Source of the DNA: Juglans regia
Lineage: Eukaryota > Streptophyta > Magnoliopsida > Fagales > Juglandaceae
NCBI RefSeq assembly: GCF_001411555.2
Contig: NC_049907.1
Span: forward strand, 8,068,243-8,132,242
Length of the DNA: 64,000 nt
Direction: 5' to 3'
Shown here: piece after piece, positions 1-10,341 of the stretch
Position numbering within the stretch: position 1 is the first letter of the stretch
Layout of the letters: every line of letters begins with the position of its first letter
Position numbers and translations under genes: made by a program
The notes under the pieces: model-generated
Database searches by the model: none
What the model saw: only the letters and a program-made list of their open reading frames with translations
What the model was told of the DNA's origin: nothing

Positions 1-7
1 GAATCAA

Positions 8-286
8 ATGAATGTGGGTACCGACAATATACAGGCTACGGAAGCTGAAGCGGAAATGGCTGCGAATCTAGATGTGGCAAATTGTAACGCTGATTTCTTA
101 GACGCGGTAACAGATGTGATTCCAGGGCAGGGGTCTAGGATATGTAAGGAAGGAAAGGATGGTGACGGTGTTGAAAATGCAGAGACTGTAGTAGTGGAGA
201 CAAAAGAAATTATAAAGTTAAAGAAGAAGAAAAAAGTTGTAGTTGCACCACCAGGTATGCTCACTCGGTCCTCCAAACAGGTTTGA
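8..286 (+). pseudogene. LINE ORF remnant upstream of endonuclease
   Basis: An open stretch of 92 codons just before the endonuclease start, rich in Glu/Asp/Ala and ending in a Lys-rich patch (about residues 70-77). In plant L1 elements the region before the endonuclease is the end of ORF1 or a linker, and this position fits. No zinc knuckle is visible in the part present, and the true start lies outside the window. It could equally be the N-terminal leader of ORF2. Confidence 0.45.
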
Positions 287-293
287 TATGTTA

Positions 294-1285
294 GATAATA
301 TCTTAACTTGGAATGTGAGGGGGGTGGGTAGTTCATATTTACAATTATAGAAGTATATTTTTTAGACAAAACCAGATGTCTTGGCTATTTTGGAGCCATT
401 CGTAGCTGAATGTCATATTAAAAAATGGGTGAGAAAATTTAAGTTTGATAACTCTATGACTAATTATCATCAAGAAGGCAAGATTTGGGTCTTTTGGCAT
501 AAGGATGTTTATATGCAATTTGTTTCCAGCTCTAAGCAACAGGTCTCTGGGTTGTATAAAAAAGGTGAGAGTGAAATGTTGATAACATTCATCTATGCGA
601 GCTGCTTTCAATCTGGGCGTATGCAACTGTAGAGAGAATTAGAAACAGTTCAAAGGTAGGACATTCCGTGGGTGTTGGGGGTGATTTTAGTGTTATCAGA
701 TATGATCATGAAAAAGTTGGGGGTCTTTTAAAGTCTCAGGGTGTTAAAGATGACTTCAATAATAGCATAATGAATTGTGGGCTTATGGAAATTCAAGAAG
801 AGGGTTCAAGATTCTCATGGTGTAATGGGCAAGAAGGAAGATGTCGAATATGGGCTAAACTAGATTGGGTAATTGTTAATCAATAATTCATTCGGAGGTA
901 CCCTGCGACGAAGGTTTTTATTTTGTCAAGAAACACCTCGGATCATTGTCCGCTACACGTTAAAATTTCAAACTCTAGACAGTTTTATGTACCAAGGCCA
1001 TTTTTCTTTCAACGTATGTGGAATACACATACACAGTTCAAAAATGTGGTTGAAAAGAGTTGGGGAGAACCTACAAAGTTCCATGGACTTTTGAATTTAG
1101 CTACCAAGTTGAAGCGGTCGAAGCATACTCTAAAGGAGTGGAATCGCACTTTGTTCGGCAATATCTTTCAAAATATTACACAATGGGAAGATCGGATAAT
1201 TCAATTGGAAGGCAAGGTAATACAATTAGGTGATGCAGAGGATGACAAATTATTGCAAGAAGCTCGAAAATATCTGCATGACTAG
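294..1285 (+). pseudogene. LINE endonuclease (EEP family) domain, broken
   Basis: This stretch encodes the apurinic-like endonuclease that nicks target DNA for target-primed reverse transcription. Visible pieces are NILTWNVRG near 298, LAILEP near 380, GDFSVIRYDH near 682, FSWCNGQEGR near 823 and SDHCPL near 934. These occur in the order expected for the exonuclease-endonuclease-phosphatase fold. The pieces lie in different frames with several stops, so no full protein can be made. The region runs directly into the linker before the reverse transcriptase. Confidence 0.85.
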
Positions 1286-2910
1286 TTGCATCGAGAAGAA
1301 ATATTTATGGCTCAAAAGGCGAAGTCAAAATGGATAAAGGAAGGGGATGCGAATACCAAATTTTTTCATGGTATGACCAGGAATCATAGACGGAAAGCAT
1401 GGATTGGAAAAATGGAGATGCCAGATGGGCAGGTGCTTTAGTCCCCGGTTGAAGTGCATGATGGAGCAGTAGAGTTTTTCCATAAACTTTTGCAGACGGA
1501 AGGTAATAAAAATGCTAAAGATGAAATATGTCAGCTTGTAACATCGACTGTGATAGAGGAGGAGAATTCTGGTCTGGTTAAGGCTCCAGTCATGGAGGAA
1601 ATGTTAGTAGCTATGAAGACCATTCTGGAAAATAGTAGTTCTGGGCCGAATGGATTTAGGTACAGTTTTTTTATCTCATGTTGGGATATTGTTGGCGAGA
1701 ATGTTCTTAACTTGGCCAAGGAGTTTTTTCAGGTGTTCCGTTGGGTCCATATTATATTTCAACTTTTTTAGTCCTTATTCCTAAAACAAACAATCTGGAT
1801 AGTTTTGCTAAATTCTGGTCAATTAGCCTATGTTCGGTAATTTATAAGTGCTTTTCAAAAATTATAATTGGAAGAATGAGGCCGTTATTATCTAGCATTA
1901 TTTTAGAAGAACAAGGGGCGTTTGTTAAGGGGCGTAGTATTTTTGAAAATGCATTGTTGGCACAAGAAGTATTGCGTAGTCTAAACAGGAAGACAAGGGG
2001 AGGGAATATAATGCTGAAATTAGATATGATGAAGGCTTAAATGCTTATGGCTTTTCATATCAGTTTGTGTCTCTTCTAAAGAATTGTGTACAAAATTGTA
2101 ATTTTTCGGTGATACTGAATGAAACGTATAGAGGGTATTTCCAATCATCCAGAGGTATTCGGCAAGGAGATCCTCTTTCGCCATATTTGTTTATTCTAGC
2201 GGAGGAAGTGTTCACAAGGTTGGTTAAGCAAGCAGTCGATCATCAAAAAATCATGCCTCTCTCTATTCCTAGAGTGAAAACACAGGTATCCCATTTACTT
2301 TATGCTGATGATGTTATATTTTTCTTAAATGGGGATAAAAAAATGGGTGAAAGGGCTAATGGAAGTCATAGATACTTATTCTATGTGGTCGAGACAAAAG
2401 GTGAATTCAAATAAGTCTGCCATTTATTTTTCCTCTTGCATTTCGTATGCGAGGAAAAAAAGATTACAAAGGATCACCGGATATCGACTTGGGATTTTTC
2501 CATGCACATATCTGGGTATTCCTATATCCTCATCGGTGATTGGCAAGCCTTATTTTGAGAATATTGTTAATAGAGTGCGGGCAAAACTTGATGGGTAGAA
2601 AGGTATTCTATTCTCTGCAGGGGATGTATTGTGATGATACAGCATGTACTATCTAGTTTACCTATTCACCTTATGTCAGTAATGGATGTACCAAAGATGG
2701 TCCTTAGAAAACTTAATTAAATTTTTGATGGATTTCTTTGGGGGAGACGCGGAGGAGCACCGTAAAAACCATTGAGTGTCTGGGAAAAAAATACTAAACC
2801 AACACAAGAGGGAGGATTAGGCATTTGGGATTTACTGGAGGTGCAAATCCGATGGAAATTAGCTTGGACTGTACTCTATGGTAGCTCCTTATGGGCGAAA
2901 TTCATGAGGG
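1286..2910 (+). pseudogene. LINE reverse transcriptase, broken
   Basis: This is reverse transcriptase of the RVT_1 (non-LTR) family. It includes the pre-RT motif WIKEGDANTKFFH near 1331, SSSGPNGF near 1636, a finger/palm stretch with LCSVIYK and QGAFVKGRSI (1820-1940), RGIRQGDPLSP (about 2152-2184) and the catalytic YADDVIFF (about 2300-2323). The downstream part is the thumb/connection. Stops at 1283, 1439 and 2038, plus frame changes, interrupt it. The Copia insertion lies in the connection between RT and the zf-RVT domain, which continues at 16022. Confidence 0.88.
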
Positions 2911-2915
2911 AAAAG
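2911..2915. repeat. Target site duplication of the Copia element (left copy)
   Basis: AAAAG directly precedes the left LTR (TG at 2916) and recurs directly after the right LTR at 16017-16021. Five bases is the normal target duplication for Copia integrases. Confidence 0.88.
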
Positions 2916-3953
2916 TGAAAAAATAGTGGTTCTACCAATCACTACACTTAGAGGAGGGGTGAATAGCTGTAATCCAATTTTGATGGTCTTTTCAACAATA
3001 GAGACAAACAAACAGTTAATCAATTAACACAAACAATTAACACAATGATTTTGGTCACGAAGTGGAATCTCATTTGAAGAGCTTCTTCAAATTCTAAAAC
3101 CACTCCGGGTGTAAGGCACCACCTAAAATCCACTATAGAAAGAGTTTATTACAACCAATTTAGAGACACTCACAAAACCTTTGTAGTTCCTAAACTCGGC
3201 TTGCAACATCACGAGTGACCCACTCGATCTCTACACGCATGTAGAGTCGGAATTCCGACCTTCTATAGCTTCCCACGAGAACCTCTCGATCTCTGCATCA
3301 ATAGCAGCTCCGAAAATCTTCCGGACAATCAACACGTCCACTTCAATGGACTTTGACGGTGTTTGATTTTGAGTGTATTATGGTGGAGGTATAATTTCCA
3401 AGAGATATGCAACTTGAATGTGGGGAGAAAAACTCTCTTATGTGCTCTTGGAAAGAGGTTGTGTTTTGCTCTGATTTCTCCACCCCAAGGAAAGACCAAA
3501 AGGTTTCCTTTTATACAAATAAGGAAAGAGGCACTCAAACCTAAGAGAATTAGGTTTCCAGAACATTGGCTCGAGCGAAGTGTCAAGCGAACTTAGTTTC
3601 GCTCGAGCCAAGTGTCGAGCCAAGTCAAGCGAACTCTCTAACTTGAATGTAGCTTGAGCGAAGTGTTGAATCATGTCGAGCGAACTCTCTGACTTGAAGT
3701 TCGCTTGAGCGACGTGTCAAGCCGAGTCAAGCGAACTCTCGGACTTCAATGTAGCTCAAGCGAAGTGTCGAGCCATGTCGAGTGAAGTCTCTGACTTGAA
3801 GTTCGCTCGAGCGAAATTTCGAGCCACTTCGAGCGAACTCTCTGACTTGAGTTCGCCCTCCCTTTTTAACTTTGACACACTACACACTTGTTACAACACA
3901 AATTTACATAGTTTTCACAAGAATATTCCAATCAACTAATTTTTCCCTCAACA
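2916..3953 (-). repeat. 3' LTR of the Copia element
   Basis: 1038 bp bounded by TG and CA, on the left because the element is on the minus strand. It aligns with 14985-16016 along its full length. It holds a ladder of about 50-bp tandem units (about 3566-3862) rich in GCTCGAGCGAA-type motifs. Its inner edge abuts a purine tract on the minus strand. Confidence 0.93.
3566..3862. repeat. Tandem ~50-bp repeats inside LTR
   Basis: About five and a half units of roughly 50 bp alternate between two subtypes and share the core GCTCGAGCGAAGTGTCGAGCC with many C/T and G/A variants. The same array lies in the other LTR at about 15630-15917. The repeat stays open in one minus-strand frame in the right LTR, but this is a by-product of the period, not a gene. 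A related palindromic CGCTCGAGCG pair lies in the internal region near 6241-6280. Confidence 0.85.
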
Positions 3954-4356
3954 ATCTCCCCCTTTGGCATTTATGTGACAAAACCTCTAACCTATACATA
4001 AGACCTAATCCTGACACACCCCAAACATGATTCCCATTATTCAAGCATATAGTCTTGAACACGTTGAGATATTTTTGCAAACACTTAGCAAACGGTTAAA
4101 CGTACCAACAACAATATGCAAGAAATAATCTCATAAGCATAAACAATGTCTGTAGCACAGTTTTCATAAAAGACTTTTCATTAAAAAAAGAAATTGAGTT
4201 CAGTTAGACAAACAATAGCAACACGAGCAGCATGTGATACAAAAACAAAAGCTGCTCCCCCACAAAACAAAACAAAAGTTGCTCCCTTACATCTATTATC
4301 ACTCTCCCCCTACATCTATACCACTCCCCCTGAATATATACTACTCCCCCTTTTTG
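3954..4356 (-). promoter_or_regulatory. Multiplied polypurine tracts (plus-strand priming sites)
   Basis: The tract adjoining the LTR is at 3955-3969 (TCTCCCCCTTTGGCA on the plus strand, so a G-rich purine run in element sense). Similar CTCCCCC blocks recur at about 4254-4263, 4281-4289, 4302-4313, 4321-4330 and 4341-4355. Arrays of extra polypurine tracts before the 3' LTR are a reported hallmark of Sireviruses. The copy beside the LTR is the normal plus-strand primer; a role for the others is inference. Confidence 0.8.
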
Positions 4357-4484
4357 TCACAACAAGCCAAGGGTGTCAATTATGTCCATCATTCTGACTG
4401 ACTGCCATCATCCTCATTACGGAGGAGCTCATCAATGTTGTCGAGGCGTTGGGTGACATCTTGTTGAAAGCCATCAAAACTAGC
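4357..4484. other. Spacer between polypurine tracts and extra ORF
   Basis: A short spacer in the element with no motif I recognise beyond the end of the repeated C-rich tracts. Confidence 0.5.
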
Positions 4485-5459
4485 CTAAAGGACCATATAA
4501 TCCAATAGCATCTGTAGACTAGGCTCGGTCGATGGAGTCGAGCCTGGAGATGCCAAGGAGGATGGTGTGGAGCTCGAAGGCCGAGAGCTCGTCGGCTGAA
4601 ATGCTGGTGCCGATGTCGGAGGATGCTCAATATTTAAAGGTTGATGGGCAAGGTGAGCACGACTGAGTTGCATGGTCTTACGACCAATGGGAGCCTTGAA
4701 AGAAATCCTTAGCTCATGAAGAATAAAGGGGATGGAGTGGGCCATGGCAATCCGGGTGATAAGACAAGGGAATAGAAGTCCAGTTCGGACTTTGTTTGAC
4801 CGGAATGTCTCGATAATGACCTGGCAAAGATGACTCCCCAAATCAATGGAGACGTCATTGATCAAGGCATAAAGAAAAAGTGCCCTATCATACCCGAGAT
4901 CACTATGATGAGCATACGGGTAGAGATTAGTCAGGACAATTCGATTAAGAAGGTGGTTAGGTGGAAACTGAACCGTGTGCAAAGGTACCCTACCATTCCA
5001 GGTACTGGGCCTCCCAGTCAAGCATTCAGCAATGACTGGCATGCGAGGAGCAGGAGTGGTCAGATATGGATAGACCGGGTCGGAGACCCGAGGAGCATTT
5101 AACAAGTCCGCCACTATGGAATGGGTTACTCGAAAATGGATGGTCCAGAGATTTACCTCAAAGGAGCCATCATCTGAAAAGTTGTGGATATTTGAGTAAA
5201 AGTCCCTCACCAACTCCACAGCAGGAGTGGGAAGACCAATGGTCAATCCAAGCCACTGGCGGGATTCAAAGATACGGGGCACAATGGTCTCATTTAGCTC
5301 ACCTAAGGAGACCTCACGCTCAACAATCAGGGTGTGTCCACCGAAGTTTTCATCATAAAGATCCCTAGCCCTAGTACTATGGAAGTGAGGTTGGGCTGGG
5401 GCAGGAGGATCCTGGGCTGGAGTGGGAGTATCTTTACGAGGAGGAACATGACGAGACAT
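4485..5459 (-). CDS. Extra ORF of the Sirevirus (putative plant transposon protein domain)
   Basis: A 324-codon uninterrupted ORF between RNase H and the 3' LTR, in the same sense as gag and pol. The first 35 residues are Pro/basic rich. Residues about 36-245 form a globular region with WLGLTIGLPTPAVELVRDFY and LWTIHFRVTHSIVADLLN. I recognise these as the type found in plant proteins annotated as putative plant transposon protein. The tail (about 250-324) is Ser/Pro/Thr rich. There is no signal peptide or membrane segment, so it does not look like the env-like ORF of some Sireviruses. Its role is unknown. That it stayed open while gag and pol decayed is notable, though chance or recent capture are alternatives. 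Confidence 0.7.
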   Translation of the reverse strand: MSRHVPPRKDTPTPAQDPPAPAQPHFHSTRARDLYDENFGGHTLIVEREVSLGELNETIVPRIFESRQWLGLTIGLPTPAVELVRDFYSNIHNFSDDGSFEVNLWTIHFRVTHSIVADLLNAPRVSDPVYPYLTTPAPRMPVIAECLTGRPSTWNGRVPLHTVQFPPNHLLNRIVLTNLYPYAHHSDLGYDRALFLYALINDVSIDLGSHLCQVIIETFRSNKVRTGLLFPCLITRIAMAHSIPFILHELRISFKAPIGRKTMQLSRAHLAHQPLNIEHPPTSAPAFQPTSSRPSSSTPSSLASPGSTPSTEPSLQMLLDYMVL

Positions 5460-7094
5460 GGTTTTAGGCTGTGGACAGAAATAGTGACCGTTAGACTCAA
5501 AATGCCCAATGCATGATCAATGCACATGCCTAATGTGAACCAATGTATGCACATGCACATGCCCAATTCAAAGAACCAATGTATACTTAGCCAAACTTGG
5601 GTTTTAAAGACCCATTTCAAAATACACTAAGAACTTCAAGTCCATGACTCTCCCATATGCAAACTCCCTTTCAAACATAATGCCAATGTTGGGTTTTAAA
5701 CCCAATGGTAGTCCCAAGCCTCAATGCCAAACACTATCCCAACACTAGGATAGACATGTAATGAACATGGGAACAATGCAATGCCAATGCATGATGAAAA
5801 TGAGAAACCAAACATCATTGAGGCATTTCACCGAGCACTTGGAGTGCATCCAAGCAAAAACAAAATGAAAAACTCCTTGGGAGTTCCATGAACCTCCTAA
5901 ATACAAGAGTGAGAGAATCATTCTCTACACCCAAATCACCAATCAACAAACATCCCAAATAATCCCTCCATTTCGAAATCCCCAAATCAAAAGCCCTAAT
6001 TACTGAAATACATGTTTATGGAAATGCATGATGAAATGGAAAATAAAAATCGAAAATGATTGAGAATAAGCAAAGATGAGACACTTACCGTGATTAAGAA
6101 GGGATTTCTTGAGAGAAATCTAGTGAAAATCACATGGAGACAAAAGAGGGAAGCGTCGCACGAAGAGGAAGAGGAAACGGCGCAGAGAAGAGAAATGAGC
6201 TGGGGAAAAGAAAAGGATGCGGGGCATTTTAAAAACATATTCGCTCGAGCGGAGTTTAAGTTTCGCTCGAGCGAAAGCCCAAAATTTTCACTTCCTACTT
6301 TAAAAAAAAACTTCAGTGTGATGCAACTATTAATGAAGTCAATTTTCAAATCAAAAGTACATATCAAATGTAGAAAAACATCATATCCTCATATAACACG
6401 CAGGTAATAAAAACAAAGTACAACAAGTAATAAAGACTCGCGTGTTAATAAGGTCCTTGCTCAATCAAGAAATTCCAACCGAAAAGTGTGAGCGGGGTTG
6501 TACAATAAACCATAAGTGTTTGGGAAATTCTTCCAATATGCAGAAAGTCAAACCTATTGCTGCTAGAACCTGGATACTTCTGTTTGATTATCAGTATCAA
6601 TCTCAAGATACTTGTTTCCCCTTTTTTTTTTATTTATAATATTTGCAACATCATCACTTTTTCTTTTCAATGATATACAACATCATCTCTTTTTCTTTTT
6701 CTTTCCACAAGGGAATAATAATGAGGTTGTCTAACCCATGGTCAATTTTGTGTGTAAGTAGAACTTCACAACACTTTTGATTGCCTCCCCAAAACTCACA
6801 GTGGTGAAATGTCGATTGACCAAGCAGGGAATAAAGTGTATGATGCTAGTCACAAATTACAAAAGATACTCATGTTCCAAACCTTTGTAAACCATAGATA
6901 TATAATACAATTCTCAAAAGACACATGCACCTAGATTTTTAGAATTGACAGCACCAACAACTTATAACACAACAAAGGAGTGCATGTAAAGGCAGTAATA
7001 ACAAAAGTGAAACAAAAAAACGAATAACCATAAAACAACAAAAATACATAAATGCATGTAAATCATGCAATGCATGTTATGCATGTTTCAACCC
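5460..7094. other. Internal non-coding region of the Copia element
   Basis: About 1.6 kb between the extra ORF and the end of pol. It holds a palindromic pair of CGCTCGAGCG motifs near 6241-6280 that resembles the LTR tandem repeat, and T-rich stretches near 6627-6705. No convincing coding region is visible. Confidence 0.6.
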
Positions 7095-10000
7095 TCAAGT
7101 CAATGCGCAAATACCAATAGCCTTTCTAAGTAATTCAAACTGAAGCCCATCCAAGGGTTTAGTAAAAAGGTCGGCTAGTTGGTGTTCGGTGGGAATGTAC
7201 TCAAGAGTCACAACATGTGTTTCTACTAGCTCTCGAATAAGATGATGTCTAATGTCAATGTGCTTGGTCCTAGAGTGTTGGACAGGATTTTTGGAAATGT
7301 TTATGGCACTAGTATTGTCACAATAAATGCTTATCACACCTTGAGTAATGCCATAGTCACATAGCATTTGCTTCATCCACAACAATTGCGTGCAACAACT
7401 GCCTGCAACAATATATTCAGCCTCAGCCGTGGACATCGATATGGAGTTTTGCTTCTTGCTCATTCAGGCAACAAGGTTTGTGCCGACATAGAAACACCCA
7501 CCAGAGGTGCTTTTCCTATCATCTGCATTACCTACCCAATTAGCATCTGAATAGCCTGCAAGCTCAGTATTAGAGTCTCTAGAATACCAGATCCCATAAT
7601 TGATTGTCTCATTTACATAGCGAAGTATGCGTTTGATAGCTACCAAATATGATTCCTTGGGATTGGCTTGAAATCTAGCACAGACCCCAACACTAAAAGC
7701 AATGTCTGGTCTACTTGCAGTGAGATACAGTAGACTCCCAATTATGCTCCTATACAAGGATTGCTCAACATTCTTGCCTGATCCATCAGTGCTAAGCTTA
7801 ACACTCGTGCTCATGGGAGCTCTGGCATGGCTTTTCCCATCTAATCCAAATTTTTTGATTAATTCCTTTGCATATTTGGATTGAGATATAAACAGCCCAT
7901 TATCTAAATGTTTCACCTGGAGTCCTAAGAAAAAGGTTAGTTCACCTACCATGTTCATTTCAAACTCCTTTTTCATTTCTTCAGCAAATTCAAGAGCCAA
8001 GATGTCAACAGATGATCCAAATACAATGTCATCCACATAGATTTGAGCAACTGTTATGTCTTCTCCAACTTTTCTGATAAATAGTGTCCTGTCAACACTT
8101 ACTCTCAGAAAATTGTGATCTTCTAGATACGAAGTTAGCCTCTCATACCAAGCTCTAAGAGTTTGTTTCAAACCATACAAGGTTTTCTTCAACCTATAGA
8201 CATGATTAAGATATTTTGGATCATTGAAGCCCTTTGGTTATTCGACGTACACTTCTTCTTGGAGGATCCCATTCAGAAAGGCACTCTTGACATCCATTTG
8301 ATACAGCTTAAAACACATGTGGCATTTAATGCTTAACAATATCCGGACAGATTCAAGTCTGGCAACCGGAGCAAAGGTATCGTCAAAATCTATTCCTTCC
8401 ATCTGGGCATACCCTTGACCAACCAACCTTGCTTTATTTCTCACTATTGTACCATTCTCATCCGACTTATTCTTAAAGATCCACTTAGTGCCCACCACAT
8501 TGTGATTCTCTGGTCTTGGCACCAAGTACCATACATTGTTCCTCACAAATTGGTTTATTTCTTCATGCATAGCATTCAACCAATTCTTATCATTTAAGGC
8601 TTCTTCGACTCTTTTTGGTTCAATTTGTGAGATGTAGCTTGAGTAAGCCAATTGATTTATCACTTTCCTCCTCAGCCTCATCCCTTCATCTATGTTTCCT
8701 ATGATGTTATCCTGAGGATGATTTAACTTTACTCTTGAAGAAGGCTCCTTTTGGTTACTCACCTTTTCATTTGAAGAGGTCTCTAAGTTCTCATTCAGTG
8801 TACCAAAATCTTCTTGTCCAGTTTCACTCGGTGGGTGAGTTGGCTCTTCCTTGTTCAGTTCCTCTCCAGGAGCATCATTCACCACCACATTTATGGATTC
8901 CATAACGGTTTGGATGCGTAGATTGTAGCTCCTATAAGCACGACTATTTCTGGAATATCCAAGAAATATCCCCTCATCACTTTTAGGGTCAAACTTAGCT
9001 AAGTTTTCCCTATCTCTCAAGATGTAGCATTTACTTCCAAACACCCGGAAGTATTTCACATTAGGTTTCTTTCCTTTCCACATCTCATATGGTGTTTTGG
9101 AAGTGTTTGGTCATGGATAAACCCTATTCACAATATGGCATGCTGTGTTCATAGCTTCTCCCCAGAAGTGAGTAGGTACATTTTTACTGTGTATCATGAC
9201 CCGTATCATTTCTTGAATAACTCTGTTCTTCCTTTCGACCACTCCATTTTGTTGTGGAGTGATAGGGGTAGAAAATTCTTGACTGATACCTTCTTCATCA
9301 CAGAAACTCTCAAGATTTGAGTTTTCAAACTCTCTTCCATGATCACTCATAATTCTGACTATTGCTTTCCCTTGCTCATTTTGAAGTTTCTTGCACAAAG
9401 TTCTAATCACATTAGGAGCTTCACCTTTTTCTCTCAGAAATTCTACCCAGGAGTATCTGGTGAAATCATCTACCATTACCAGTATGTATTTCTTTCCCCC
9501 CAGGCTCTTAGTTCTAGAGGGTCCCATAAGATCAATGTGCAACAACTCTAATGGACGTTCGGTCAGGATAGCTGTTGTGTTCTCGTGTGCTATTCTAACT
9601 TGTTTTCCCAACTGACATAACCCACAAACAGGAGTCTCTACTTTACCTAGCTCAGGCAATCCTGCCACCATCTCTTTCTTGGCAATCTTAGACAGATTTT
9701 TGTGATTCACTTGTCCAAGTCTTTGATGCCAGAGGTCAGTAGCCTCACTCTTAGCACTATTGCAACTGTACTAAGGTTTAGGGGCAATGCCATAACAATT
9801 ATCAGATGTCCTTGTTCCCTGCATCATGCAATTTTCATTATTATCTGAAATAATGCACATATCTTTTGAAAAACGGACTTCTGCACCATTGTCACACATT
9901 TGGCTTATACTGAGGAGATTTGCTTTTAATCCATCAACAAACAGGACTTCTCTCGAGACGGGCAGTCTAGGCATTTCAATTTCACCCCTTCCTATTATAT

Positions 10001-10333
10001 CAGCTTTTCCACCATCTCTAAATGTTACTGTTCCACACTTGTACTCTTCAACTATTTTAAATAGGCTTTTATCACCTGACTGTGGCAAGAACAACCGCTA
10101 TCAAGGTACCACATATAGGTGTCTCTGGTCTTCAGAGCAATGTATGCCACATGGCACGTGTGTCTTTTTCCAGTTCTAACCCACATGTTTCTAACTTTTG
10201 GAGAGCTGTCCTTTTTGCTAGTTGACAGTTGGTCTATCTTAACATTGAGCATCTCATTTTGTCTAGTTAAGGCCCTGACTTGACTCCAAAGATTCAAATG
10301 CCCTCTTCTTGATTCACTATTTCCATCTCTCAT
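7095..10333 (-). pseudogene. Copia pol (protease, integrase, RT, RNase H), broken
   Basis: In element order: an aspartic protease with WYLDSGCS (near 10100), a pre-integrase zinc region, a DDE integrase (9111-9710; Asp in HIDLMGPS, Asp in SDHGREFE, Glu in QQNGVVERKN), an RT (7464-9083; YVDDIVFGS near 8035) and RNase H (7095-7463; STAEAEY, YCDNTSAI, LADLFTKPLD). From 10094 down to 7095 all pieces share one frame, interrupted only by stops at 9771-9773, 9111-9113, 8238-8240 and 7464-7466. A one-base frameshift lies in the protease near 10084. Each stop is a transition-type change. The protein set copies element RNA to DNA and integrates it; this copy cannot. Confidence 0.94.
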
Positions 10334-10336
10334 GGG

Positions 10337-10341
10337 ATTCC
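10337..10341. repeat. Target duplication of nested element (left copy)
   Basis: ATTCC directly before TGTAACACC at 10342; the same five bases follow the nested element at 13022-13026. Confidence 0.88.

Larger units (their letters stand above)
1..2915 (+). mobile_element. L1-like LINE, 5' part (interrupted)
   Basis: This is the first part of a plant L1-type non-LTR retrotransposon, cut by the window start and interrupted at 2915 by a Copia element. Translation in shifting frames shows an endonuclease domain opening with the typical NILTWNVRG, then SDHCPL at its end, then a reverse transcriptase with RQGDPLSP and YADDVIFF. The element resumes at 16017-17119. The reading frame runs straight from 2915 into 16022 when one 5-bp target copy is counted, which shows the two parts were once contiguous. 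Many stops and frameshifts make it inactive. Confidence 0.93.
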
